Below, piece after piece: positions 40,060-50,549 of a DNA stretch of 64,000 nt. The position numbers and the translations under genes are program-made. Source of the DNA: Selaginella moellendorffii (Eukaryota > Streptophyta > Lycopodiopsida > Selaginellales > Selaginellaceae); the NCBI RefSeq assembly GCF_000143415.4, contig NW_003314264.1:450124-514123 (forward strand). Reading direction: 5' to 3'. Under the pieces are notes generated by a model. That model saw only the letters and a list, made by a program, of their open reading frames with translations, ran no database searches and was not told the DNA's origin. Every line of letters starts with the position of its first letter. The stretch's first letter is position 1.

Positions 40060-40373
40060 CGTTCTTCTACCTATTGTCAAACACCTTCCGGGGGCCCGGG
40101 CCACACGAGTGCGTACATCTTGGCAACGCAGCTAATGGCATCAGCCACGCTCTTCGTGGACTCCAGGGCTTTCAGACTGGAATGGCCGCTGTACGCTGCT
40201 ATATCATATTGCTTCAAAACTGGACCACTGTGAGCCTCGAACATCATCCAAGCTCGCACACCAGCGAAGAGTTGACGAGGTCGTTTGCTCTGGGAGTCAT
40301 AAGACCTGTGCAGTCCTCCAGGTGCTCGGCGATCCGCATCTGGACTTGTCATGAAAGTCAGTAAAAAGGTCAC
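40060..40373 (-). pseudogene. second copy of the PPR-region remnant
   Basis: Shares ACTGGAATGGCCGCTG and ACATCATCCAAGC blocks with 29.04-29.12 kb on the same strand, and the flanking order is the same as in the first copy. It is open for 98 codons on the minus strand, but no repeat motif is preserved. It is non-functional. Confidence 0.6.
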
Positions 40374-40489
40374 AACAATCTTTTTGGTAGCAACAACATC
40401 ACGTTTTTATTATGCGTGGATAGATCACTCTAGATATATGGTTTTTTAAGCGAGAAATCCATGTAGTTTTTCTTCCATTAAAGATTTGC

Positions 40490-40700
40490 ACATGGGCTCG
40501 ATCGTTGCCTACATTCTTCTAGCGCAGTTTTGTTTGATCAATCTCTACGGAATATATAATCGTGGGTGGTGGAACCGTGGGATTGCTCCTTGCCGCAACG
40601 CTCTCAAGAAAATACAAAGTTCTCATGCTCGAGAGGCGGGATCACAGTACGGCAATGGACGGCAATCCAAACATCACCAGGATCAAAAACTTTGGAGACA
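40490..40700 (+). pseudogene. 5' fragment of a GMC oxidoreductase copy
   Basis: Reads MGSIVAYILLAQ (signal peptide) at 40491, then after a shortened intron IIVGGGTVGLLLAATLSRKY, KVLMLERR, and NITRIKNFG. This matches residues 1 to about 75 of the gene at 29620, with frameshifts and small insertions. The rest of the gene is absent here; sequence corresponding to its 3' part lies at 59145-60240. Confidence 0.85.
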
Positions 40701-40736
40701 GACCAATCTAGGTTTTCTATTAAGGGAATCAAGATA

Positions 40737-40862
40737 ACCATTATGACTTTTGGCTAACTTAGCTCCACTTTCTTATGTGTGAATAAGAATAGTGCCAGGC
40801 ATACAGCCAGCAGCAGCTAGCATTCCAAAATCCTTGTTTTGTTTCTCTTGTCTTTACATGGT
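40737..40862 (+). repeat. left copy of a direct repeat flanking the 18-kb insertion
   Basis: About 120 nt (landmark CCAGGCATACAGC at about 40796 and TTGTCTTTAC at about 40850) are repeated in the same orientation, at roughly 80 percent identity by eye, at 59006-59125. The left copy follows the 5' GMC fragment and the right copy precedes the 3' GMC fragment. Confidence 0.75.
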
Positions 40863-41039
40863 AGATTTAGGATGCTATGTGCTTGATCCTTGGCAAGAGA
40901 GCGAGATTGCTGCACAAATTGTTCTTCTTCGTTTCTTAAACTTCTTGTTGCTTTGCCTTGTCATTACACAGGCAAAATCACCCACTGATTCTATCTCGTC
41001 CTGCTTACGGCTATTGAGCTGGAGCTTGAGATTCAACAT

Positions 41040-41160
41040 TTGCAAGAAGCCAGGACACTGGGCAAGAGATTGTACAGATGAGGAGGCCAGGAGAGCAAAG
41101 GAGGCAAGAAAAGCCTATGGAGAGTGGCTGCCAACTTTGTATTTTCCCAAGCATGTTAAG
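41040..41160 (+). pseudogene. possible CCHC zinc-knuckle fragment
   Basis: An open stretch reads RFNICKKPGHWARDCTDEEA, then RRAKEARKAYGEW. CKKPGHWARDC is the second half of a CCHC knuckle (C-x4-H-x4-C), but the first Cys is not where expected (C-x2-C), so it is a broken domain or an exon edge. The acidic and basic tail looks like a cellular protein rather than a retroviral Gag. Low confidence. Confidence 0.35.
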
Positions 41161-41205
41161 GCACGAATTCGAACACAGCACTCCTTCGTACACTGAAATT
41201 TCTTG

Positions 41206-41345
41206 TGCGCCTCCCATTCCTCACAACAACATCCACATCAACATCAATATCAACATTTGCAGGAAGAAGTTTATGGATTCAATGAAATTTCCACCCTCAA
41301 TGTTGGATCCTCTTCTGCATTTGTAGATTAATAAAACTATCTTCC
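41206..41345 (+). pseudogene. 3' end of another secreted-peptide gene copy
   Basis: Matches the 3' coding and UTR part of the gene at 27902-28267: the Asn/Ile run followed by CRKKFMDS, then the 3' UTR block TTGTAGATTAATAAAAC with its poly(A) signal. The 5' half is missing. Confidence 0.75.
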
Positions 41346-41506
41346 CGGAACACCGCTTAATATTTATTTTGGAGAAAACACTGCACAGTGAACAAAACAC
41401 ACTCCAGAATGCATATTTAGCTGCTCCCCCGAGCACCGGGAAACCGGCACATGCACCCGCCCCGATCGACACCCCTCCTCGCCGGGTGGCCCAGCCAACA
41501 TTAAAA

Positions 41507-41890
<384 letters not shown>

Positions 41891-42314
41891 AAGTGCCACT
41901 CAGAGCTACATGCAATGCATTTTAGCTCTTGGTATTACAGTCTCTGGTCTCTAGAGTTAAAAACGTGATTGTCATTCATTTACATTCATCCATGTTAACA
42001 GTCCTTGCGAATTTGACAAAGTGTGGTTTACAACCTGCCGATCATTATGAAAAGGTAGTATGGGTTTCTGCAACCATGCTATCAATGACATACCTCCAAA
42101 ATATATTTGACCTCCTATAAATAATACATGTGAAATGTGGGATTTGATCAAGAGAGGAGCAGAATATTGGCATTATATCTTTATAGCATAAGTTTTGAAA
42201 TTTTATAAAGCAATGGTTGATTGCATGAAATGCATGCATACTTGTAATATATTTAAGGCCTCCATGTTCCAACCATTGGCACTCAGCAAGCATTGATTAA
42301 ACTCATCAATAACA

Positions 42315-42600
42315 ATGAAGGCTTCTTTGGAGTTGTTTCTGGTTTTTGCTCTTGCCACTCTCCAGATAGCACTGTCTTCTTCTTCTTTTTGTAGAAGGGA
42401 GCTTTTGTCTTTGGATGATGGTGTTGGTGAGAAGGATTCATCATTGGTAGAACCAGCGTTGCATCCTGTGATCATGAAGATGGAGGTTCTTCAGTCCATG
42501 GCTCTCACAAGCACAGGAGGATCAAGAACAACAACATCAATATCAACATTTGCAAGAAGAGGGGGGGGGAGGGGGGGAAGAAAGGATTCCACTTTTAGTG
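42315..42600 (+). pseudogene. secreted-peptide gene copy, frame-broken
   Basis: Starts MKASLELFLVFALATLQIAL, then SSSSFCRRELLSL and an acidic part, as in the intact gene, but shifts frame near 42470, so the His/Asp part is replaced by unrelated sequence. The DNA block encoding the Asn/Ile run is still present at 42530 in the wrong frame, followed by a poly-G tract (ggggggggaggggggg). Its promoter resembles that of the intact gene. A new frame of 169 codons remains open to 42824, but I treat it as decay. Confidence 0.7.
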
Positions 42601-42719
42601 TAGATCAGATGGAACCACACATAATCCAGTACACACAGCAAAACGCACCAAATAGAAATACACAAAGAATGAAGCTGCGGAACAGCTGCGGAAGGAAAAA
42701 GAACAGCTGCGGAAGAAGG

Positions 42720-42905
42720 AACTCCTCCTCCTCCAATGTAATGGTGCTCTTCCTTCTTTTGCAGCCGCTCTTTCTCCTTCAGCCAATATTCCGCCAGAGA
42801 ATGATTGCCACTCTGAAAGGCTGAGAGAAAAGATTCCCCAGCCGCTTGGATCTGCGGCTCAAGAAGCCCGATTTGAGCCTCCACCTTAGCCAATTCCTCG
42901 TCCAT
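42720..42905 (-). pseudogene. N-terminal gene fragment with a coiled coil
   Basis: The minus strand reads MDEELAKVEAQIGLLEPQIQ, AAGESFLSAFQSGNHSLAEY, then WLKEKERLQKKEEHHY: a clean N-terminal helix with its own ATG at 42905, after which the frame runs into unrelated sequence. It looks like the first exon of a cellular gene captured or left behind. Family unknown. Confidence 0.45.
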
Positions 42906-45339
42906 TTTGCTTGTTGAAACCCTATCGTGAAACCTATATATTGGCTAGGGTTAGGGATTCGCCCTAGAATCGTCAGGGACCGCACGATCTTCATCCGACG
43001 GCCCGGTGATTATAAACACAAGAGAAAATGTAGCCACAATTTTGTTATTTTACAGTTTCTATATAAGTGTGCTCATCCCTCTGGAGGTGGTGAGTAAAGG
43101 GTCTTCCTGCCACCAAAGTAGAGAATGTAGCAGCCACCAATGCCATCCTGTCCTACCGTTAGAGTCAGCCACGTGGCTTGAGTCACATTCCTTCAATTTA
43201 AGGTTTTTAGTTTTTTTTGAGAGCTGCTTGTTGTTGGAGTTCTGTCTTTCTTCAAAGTGTTAGGAGAAGAGGCTAGTTTCTCTTCACATGGTATTAGAGG
43301 CATATATTAGAATTTTTGGCATGAGTAGTGCTTTAGACACTAGGTATCATCTTTGTCCTCTGGAGAAATGGAGCAATGAATTTCCTTGCTTGCAGAATTC
43401 TGGTTTATGAGGTGGGAATTTTGGCTTGTGGTATATGGAATGACAAAATGCCCTAAATTGCAATCATGTTAGGCCCTATAGGTAAATGGCCACAAATTAA
43501 GTGTAAGTTTTATTGTGGGGTTGATAGATGAATTGGCATAAGGAGCTGCAAAGGTAGTGGTGTCTTTATCATTAATTATAAGCAACCAAAGTAAATAACT
43601 TAAGAAACAATTTATAAAGTTTAAATATAAAAGGAAAATACCCATTACACCCTTTATTTCAATCAATTAAAAGTTTTACGATACCTATCCTTAGGTTTGA
43701 ATAGTATTAGACTAGGTGACCTTCCAGGAAGCGAAAGCTTTGCTCTTTTGACGCTTTACCCCTCAAGTTGAGCACAATTGAAATAAATTAAATTTGCAAG
43801 ATGTTAATCAATATATGGTGTAATTCCCTTAACTAACCAATAGAGTCAGAAAACCTTTCTAATACTAAATGTAAATTTCTATGTTGAGTTGTGGCTCTTA
43901 GCTTCCCTTTACAAGGCCATGAACTTGCATAGAAGCATAATAGATTGTAAGCAACAAAAAAACGATTTAAGAGACAATTTATGGGGAAAAAACCCATAAA
44001 TAAGAGTGCACTAATTGGTTAAGGGTTTTGGGATACTTGGGGTTAAGTGTCCTTGGGTTTGAAAGTTAGATGAATTCCTATAAAGAGTTTTGTAACACAC
44101 TTTATCTCTCTCCTCTTATGCTAACTAGAAAAGGATTCATGATGACAGTATATCCAAATCTCATCTCATGATTATATGCGCTACACTCACCTTCTTTTAG
44201 AGATGTCATTGTCCTTGTTAACTATTGACTAACAACCCCTACTGAGTTAAGGGGAACTAACATCTCCATTTCCACACTCAATCTACCAATCCTTCCATTG
44301 TGTAAACTAGTTATTCTATATGAGGCAACTAGTCATCCACCCGTACCATAGTCCCACGGTGGATACCTTCGTTTGTGGATACTCCACACAAAAAAAAAAG
44401 ATGAATGCATGGATGTCCAATACGTACGATTTCAAATTTAGGGGTAAGAATATTTTTAAATAGCCATTAATCAATGGGATTCAAACCCGTGCCATTTGAT
44501 CGATACCATATATAACACATTTTATCTCTCTCCCCTTAAGTCAACTGGAAAAGGGGCAATTGCTTGATGAAAGAGCCCTTAATGGCTATTTTATCCCTAT
44601 TTATCCCCCAAGGTTCCAAGGATCCACGGTGATAGTATATTTAAATTTCATCCTATGATCACATGTGCTACAAATTTACATTGATCACTCCTTTTATTCT
44701 CTCTGTATTAGTTGGATGACCTCCTAAGAAGTTCAAACTCAGGAGCTTACACTTGATCACTCCTCTTGTTATCACCCTCAAGAAGTTCAAACTTAAGAGT
44801 TTACATTAATCACTCCTTCTATTTTCTTTGTATTAGTTGATAAAAATTTGAGTTTATTTTTTATTGTCTAGTTTGATTATTGCCCGTGTGGCAAAATCAA
44901 TCTTTGTTTTTTATAACAACAATAAAACTAATTTTCATTCTCTATAGCAACAAGTATACAAATGCATATGCATGGTGAGTGTAATTAATCTCAAGTTTGA
45001 GCTTTTATTATTGAAAGTGGTTTTTGGGATTGTAAATTTGAGACTTTTTGTTTTTGTTTCATTATTTTTTATTTCTTTCATTCCCTTTATTTTTATGTTA
45101 TTTCTTTTTACATATGCTTCTATCACTTTTTTCTCCCCATCAATGTTTCTATTGAATATTTTTATTTTGCTCATTTATTCCTTTATTCCCTTTTCAAATC
45201 CTTTCAACAATTTTTATATTGTAACAATTGACTAGCTCAAGAAAAAGTATTCTAATCTCTTTAACTTTGAATTATTAACCTCAAGTAAAGGCTAGGATTG
45301 GCACTGCTTTGAAAGCTGTTGCTTTGAAAGTGCAGGCTT
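42906..45339. other. AT-rich DNA with a possible LTR
   Basis: 43026-43289 could be a retroelement LTR: it has a TATA-like tttctatataag at about 43053 and ends TTCACA, directly followed by TGGTATTAGAGGC, close to the initiator-tRNA-Met primer-binding site (TGGTATCAGAGC) of copia elements. 44690-44850 holds two imperfect copies of a segment with AAGAAGTTCAAACT and ATCACTCCT. The rest shows no gene. Confidence 0.45.
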
Positions 45340-45609
45340 TGAAAGTGTATGCTTGTGGACACAGATTTGTTGTCAAGTGAGGATAAGGATGAAGACATAG
45401 GATGGAATGCTGCAAAGATACTGATTTTAGAGATGCTAGCCAGGATCAAGAAGAAGGGTCCCAGCATTTACAAGCCAGAGGTGAAGTTTTTCGATAATGG
45501 TGATGAAATCAAGGAAGAGAAGGCTTTGAAGGAGAGGAAGAAACCAGTGTACCAAAAAGATGTTCTAGCTAAGCAAGTTCTGGAAAATCCTGAGGGGGAC
45601 AAGGATTGA
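45340..45609 (+). pseudogene. KRI1-like gene fragment
   Basis: An open stretch ends ARIKKKGPSIYKPEVKFF, DNGDEIKEEKALKE, KKPVYQKDVLAKQVLEN. This resembles the KRI1 ribosome-biogenesis family (KKKDPxIYxxxxKFF, then a charged part, then KPxYLKDxxxK). It is one exon-sized piece without the rest of the gene, embedded in the retroelement region, so probably a captured or duplicated fragment. The family call rests on motif memory. Confidence 0.55.
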
Positions 45610-45900
45610 AATCCTCCACAGCACTCACTTCGTTTATCCGCAGCATCAGGATCCAAGATTCCAATACTTTCAAGGTCCACCCCTGGCACGAAAGCTCGGC
45701 TAGAAGGTCGTCTATGTAGCTCAGAAAAAGAGCCAGCCACATTGTCCTCAAGGGATTGTCGATGAAACATTCGCCATTGATAAAGACGACCTTCTTGGAG
45801 GTGTTCTTCCAAAGTTGCCGAAGATAGCCAGCCACAGTAGCAAGAGCAGTGGTCTTCCCAGAGCCCAGAGTTCCACACCTGGAGGTGGGTTGTCATTATC
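45610..45900 (-). pseudogene. P-loop NTPase fragment
   Basis: The minus strand reads SGKTTALATVAGYLRQLWKN, preceded by CGTLG, so Walker A is GTLGSGKTT; then KKVVFINGECFIDNP and ELSCQGWTLKVLESWILMLR. It looks like the start of an ATPase of the type with a large regulatory region. It is bounded by other gene pieces and has no flanking domains, so it is a fragment. Confidence 0.5.
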
Positions 45901-46930
45901 CAAAGCGCCATGTCTCAAGGCTGATACGAAACTTTTTATCTCCGTGAAGGCAAAGGAGGCAAATGAGGATGTTTGGGATACTTATGGCAGCTTGTTTATG
46001 GCCACAAGCATCCAGAAGCAAGCCACGAGTTTCCAGAATGAGGCAGGAATAGAGGTTCTGTGGCTTGATTTAGGGGCAAACAAACACGTAACACACCATA
46101 GGGTCATTTAAATCAGTTCCAGGAAATAGAAGGATTTTCCTAGGGGATGATTACTCGCACAAGGTGGAGAGAGTTTGTGCGATTTACATTTTACTATGTT
46201 TCTGGGGTAAACAAGACATTATTTTGACTATCCTGATGGACATCACTTTCAAGTAGTAGATATGTATGATTGCAAACTCATGTTGGAGGAGATATACTAA
46301 GCTGTATCATCTGAATGTTAAAGTGGTGCAGCTAGAGTGGACGTAAGGAACGAAGTGGATTTCCAAATATGGCATCAATAGCTTGGGCACACCAATCAGC
46401 AAGACATCAAGGTCTGTATTAGGCCAAACATCACGTATTTAGTGGGAGCACAGTTCCTAGCAAATCCAATTACTTGAAGAGGACAGTTGATTATGTTTTG
46501 TGCTACATAAAACAAGAGAGTAGCCAACTGCAGCTGATCATAGCACTTTCGAGTAAAGAGGTAGAGTAAATAGCCAAGGAAATCCTTTGGCTTAGGACTT
46601 TGCTCAACAGACTAAATTATGAGCAGGGAGAGGCAACAGTCCTTCACTGTGATAATCAAGGAGCCATTGCATTGATGAAAAATCCATGATTTCATCGCAG
46701 GACCAAACATATCCAGTTCACCTTTTCATTCATGAAGAGGTAGTGAACAAGAAAGTGGAACTACCACAACAGAGCAGACAAAAGCACAAAAAAGCTCTAT
46801 TTCGTTAAAGTGGGATTTATTCAGTAAAATGGGACTAGGTACAAATTTTCAAGTATTTGAAAATGACGTGAAATTATATGTTTTTTGTCTAGGGGCTAGA
46901 CATATCTGGGGCATGGTGACTAGCGCGGTG

Positions 46931-47480
46931 ACTTTGTGTCCAGACTGAGTCCATCTGGTTGTATAATAAATCTCATTGTCAAGGTGAACAAGCCGAATCT
47001 GAAGCTAAAGAAGAGTGATGGCATGCGCGCACACACTATTTGTTTGTTCATTGAGCGTGTGGTGAACTTTCCAAGATGAACGTCATTCCTATTAGCCAAA
47101 CATATAACTTAATGGTGAGAACATTTAGATATTATTCAATGTTATCTTTTTCTAACGAATCTAATTGTGAAGGTGTAGCAAGAGGCATTGCTAGTCTGGA
47201 GAAGTCATTTAACTCATTTGACCCTTAGTGTATTTTCATGAAACTAAATAACATTCATATTATTAAGGAATTTCTCTAGTACCTTTTTTTTACGACATAG
47301 AGGCTTGCATTTCTTTCAAAGGTGATTTAGTAAAAGGCCTGAGGGCACATGCCATTCTATTTCTCAGACCGGTATTAAGATATACTAGTGCAAAGGGCCA
47401 CATGCCATCACGCCTCCTCTGATTCAGATTTGGATTGTTCACCTTGAAATAAAATACATTAGAAACTTAGTAAAGGAATA
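46931..47480. other. left flank of the palindrome-rich element
   Basis: About 550 bp. Contains palindrome copies at 47018-47039 and 47393-47411 and a half copy at 47343-47356. No coding signal. A terminal repeat of the element should lie in or near this interval, but I could not define one. Confidence 0.4.
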
Positions 47481-50400
47481 TTAATGAATCTCACCTTGAA
47501 CCCGGGTTATGAATGCTCTTGCTGCATCTCTTGCATGGTCTGGCAAGGTGATGGTGGCACTCTGCTTCCGCATCCAACCATGCACAACATTATCCACCGA
47601 TATGCTCATGCTGGGATCCCTTGGATTCAGCACCCATCTTTTTTCTAGGCAATCCTTCATATATCCGGAACTTGGCTTGAACCACTCCACAGTTACATTG
47701 AAGGAGTTAGTTTCCGCGTCCTCCTCTGCATCAGTGATGCAGCGCCCCACCCATATCATTTGTTTTTTATTACTGGGTCTGACAAGCACGACCATTCCTT
47801 TGCAGACCTGTACTGGATTGAATGCTGAATCCGGCTTCTTGTTCCTCGGCCCACAATAGTGATCCTCAACATCGTTATCTGTCACTGCATTTCCAGAGGA
47901 CATTGTTCCGCTACTATCTGGTGCTCTGGGTTCTGGCCAAAAGGACTCTTCCAATTCTTCATATACAACCGGCGCATTTTGGATAGCAGATATAATCTTC
48001 TCCCAGTATTTGAGCAAAGGCTTGCACCTCTTAAAATAGGATTCTCCACCAAACACCAACCCCCTCTTCCAGAAGGCAATATGCTGTCTAATCTCGGCCA
48101 CTATACTTTCCTGGTCTTTGAGTCCATCCGGGTGCATCGGCCGTGGGGAACCCTGAGGAATCATAGGTTCCCCAGTTATGGGATCTCTCTTGAAGAGTTC
48201 AATGCCGTCCACTGGCAGCCACACTGTGTCCCATTCTCTCATCTTGTACCTCATCACTGGAGCACCGTCACGCATGCTGAAATGAAACTGAAGAGGCTTG
48301 GAGTGGCCAATCAGCGTTTCGGATCCGTCCCTAATGTAGCCTCTTACAAACCCCTTAAAGTCTGGAACCTCTGTCACAAGTGCAGCTTCAACAGTGCCTT
48401 TGATGCAATTTTGGAATTCATCGTAGAGTTGTGGGAGGGTGAGGACATTGGATCGCCGGAGGGACTCTGCCAGGTGACTGAACATGGCATCGACGTCTTC
48501 ATGAGTGTGCCCAACCATGAGAAAGCCAAGTGTAACCGTTTCAAATATGCCTTTGGCAACAAGCATCGCCAAGTACGCGAAGACGTACATGTTTTTGTTC
48601 TCACTACCAGCATTGTCTGTTTGGAGCAGAAGATGGGGTGGAAGGCCACATCAGCCGCAAGAACTTCCTTGAGATTCTGCTTCGTTTGGATGAGGCTGTG
48701 CATTCACCGGGCGACCAGCCTCGTCGGAATGGCATGAGGCCTCACGTGATAACCCTACAATCTGACGGCCAACATATTCACTGGGATGGCATGGGGCCCC
48801 ACGCGATACTGCAAGCCTTTGCTCCTCCTCCAGCTGAACCCTGTATGGGGTTCGATCGACAAGGGCCTTATGCAAGGGTTGGCCGTTCAGCTCAGTCTGC
48901 GCACTTTGCAAAGACCTTAAGTGTTTTGCTAGGGACGCAATCATCATGTTTGCACCCCCGCCACCCCATAGAGGTACAAAGAAGTTCCCATAGTTCTGGG
49001 CACCATGCCCATGAGCGATTATGCCAAACAGAGACACAGGCAGCTGCATGGATGAAGAGATTGCCTTGGGGGCAGGATTGAGTCGAGGTAAGCACGTCTT
49101 TTTCTGGTCCATTTTGTCGTGGATGATGCAGAGGTAAGAGTCAGGTCTCTCCATGGAGAGAATCCTGTTATGATAATATGCAGTCCTGCAGCTTCTCTGC
49201 TCGATGTTGTGGTCGAGCCGCCTTCTAACCAACGTCTCTCGCTCTTGAGCGCTGCAAGAATTCTTCGACAAAGCCATTTTGATAGCAGTGCACTTGTCAC
49301 ACTTTGAAAAGCTGGAGTACTTTCCTATACTCACATCCCTGAACCTGTTGCTCCACAATCTACTAAATCTAGATTGGCTCAGCTTCCTGTAGCCATTACT
49401 CTGGAGTTCCCGATTCACATCTTCCAATATGGCCCCCTTGGTATACATGGAAGGGAGAACTCGTTGGGTGTCTCGTGTTCCATCTTCCAAGAGGCGGGTT
49501 TTATGTGGTTGCTGCTCGCTACATGTCTCGACAAACCTCTTGAAGATTGCCTCTCCATATACAACATGACCCCTGGTTTTGTGCGTACCGTCGTTCCCAT
49601 GGACTGCTTGTTGAACCCTTTGTTCCTCGAACTCAGTTTTGATTCTGTAGAATGTGCTTCGAGGGACTCCATAAATGATTCTCCATGCCTTCATGCAGAC
49701 CAAACCCCTCTGGAAGACCATGCCCCCCACCTGATGTTCTGAAGCATCAACAGATGACCGTAATGCCTCATACACAAAATTGCAAGCTGCCTTCCAGGAC
49801 AATGTCTTGTATCTTGCTCTCTCCTCTTCAATAGCATCCCAATCAGCATGTTGACAGCACCTCCTCTTGCAACAAGCAACTGTCGAGACCATTCGAACCT
49901 CCATCGCCATTTTCTGCCTTTTCGGTTCGTTGCTCAGATCCCTTTGGCTGCGCTGTAGGAAGGTGTACTTTCTTTTCCCATGAAGAGATGTTCTGTCATC
50001 AGTTGTAGTGGTGTTTGATTGTGAATCCTTCACATTCTCAAACATTAAATGCCTCAATTTCCACCGCACAATGCTTCCAATAGTCAGACTGTTTTCTTCT
50101 GTGTCAACAACCTCTAAAATCGCAACTCCAATATCATCCCAGCCCAATTCTTGATTAGCAACCGCATCTCTTGGATCGACAACTGTGGCTAAGCCCTCAG
50201 CTACCACCTCCCCCTCAGGGTTGTTTAGAAACACCTTTGCCTGAATCCATGTAGCACGGTTCTTAAGATCCACGGAGGGAACATGCGTCGCACTTGCGCT
50301 GTCCCCAACATCTGCTTTCTTCTGCAGATTTTTCAAGGCAACAACAACATTTACCCCGACGACCATCTCTCCTCATTCAATAGCGACCACATTCCCATCG

Positions 50401-50549
50401 AAGACAGTCTCTACTGATACAGCAGCATTGCCTTCCCCAAGCCTTTGACAGTTTATAACAAAGTTCCGATCCATAGACACAAGGGTCCCTTTTGCAACTC
50501 TCTTCCCACCATTCAAAATGTAAACCTTTTCCCCAACCCTGAAGGCCAT
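47481..50549 (-). pseudogene. DUF7869-type transposase-like protein, interrupted
   Basis: Starts MAFRVGEKVYILN at 50549 and runs with two in-frame TGA codons (50373-50375 and 48651-48653) to the stop at 47481. Two tandem modules at the N-terminus (KVYILNGGKRVAKGTLVSMD, and KVFLNNPEGEVVAEGLATVV) resemble the DUF8039-like domain of plant transposon proteins. Next come a Cys-rich CCKRRCCQHAD, an HTH-like CMKAWRIIYGVPRSTFYRIK, SFSKCDKC, the possible acidic triad HDKMDQKKTC, LLLQTDNAGSENKN and FLMVGHTHEDVDAMFS, and a long C-terminal part. This motif order is that of the DUF7869 family, which I regard as DDE-like. 48696-48865 holds two palindromes and does not keep a clean frame; it is probably an intron or damage. 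Divergent from the large plus-strand gene. Confidence 0.7.

Larger units (their letters stand above)
38752..40700 (+). repeat. decayed segmental duplicate of the 26.8-30.0 kb block
   Basis: Collinear matches, same orientation: 38752-38795 to a SNF2 exon near 26813-26850; 38816-38935 to the SNF2 5' end at 27640-27795; 38985-39330 to the peptide gene start, its promoter and tRNA-Leu at 28190-28530; 39960-40373 to the PPR remnant at 28690-29260; 40350-40690 to the GMC promoter and 5' part at 29455-29960. Internal deletions shorten it, and 39330-39950 has no counterpart. All protein-coding parts are broken in this copy; only the tRNA looks intact. Confidence 0.85.
43026..46930 (+). mobile_element. 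decayed Ty1/copia-type retrotransposon
   Basis: Supported at both ends of the internal region: a primer-binding-site-like sequence at 43290, a protease-region remnant at about 46060 (LWLDLGANKHVTHH, like the copia D-S-G-A context with the active Asp-Ser changed), an RT/RNase H remnant at about 46400-46480 (RPNITYLVGAQF), and the RNase H segment at about 46570-46740 (IAKEILWLRTLLNRLNY, HCDNQGAIALMKNP, HRRTKHIQ). The order is normal for Ty1/copia. Many stops and frameshifts, most of the element deleted, and other gene pieces (45.34-45.9 kb) lie inside. No 3' LTR copy was recognised. Confidence 0.75.

Noticed and set aside
43290-43302. Perfect copia primer-binding site
   Set aside because: TGGTATTAGAGGC has mismatches to the usual TGGTATCAGAGC, so it is used only as supporting evidence for a decayed element.
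47859-49081. Long plus-strand frames opposite the transposase-like gene
   Set aside because: Shadows of the minus-strand coding sequence, which carries the recognisable motifs.
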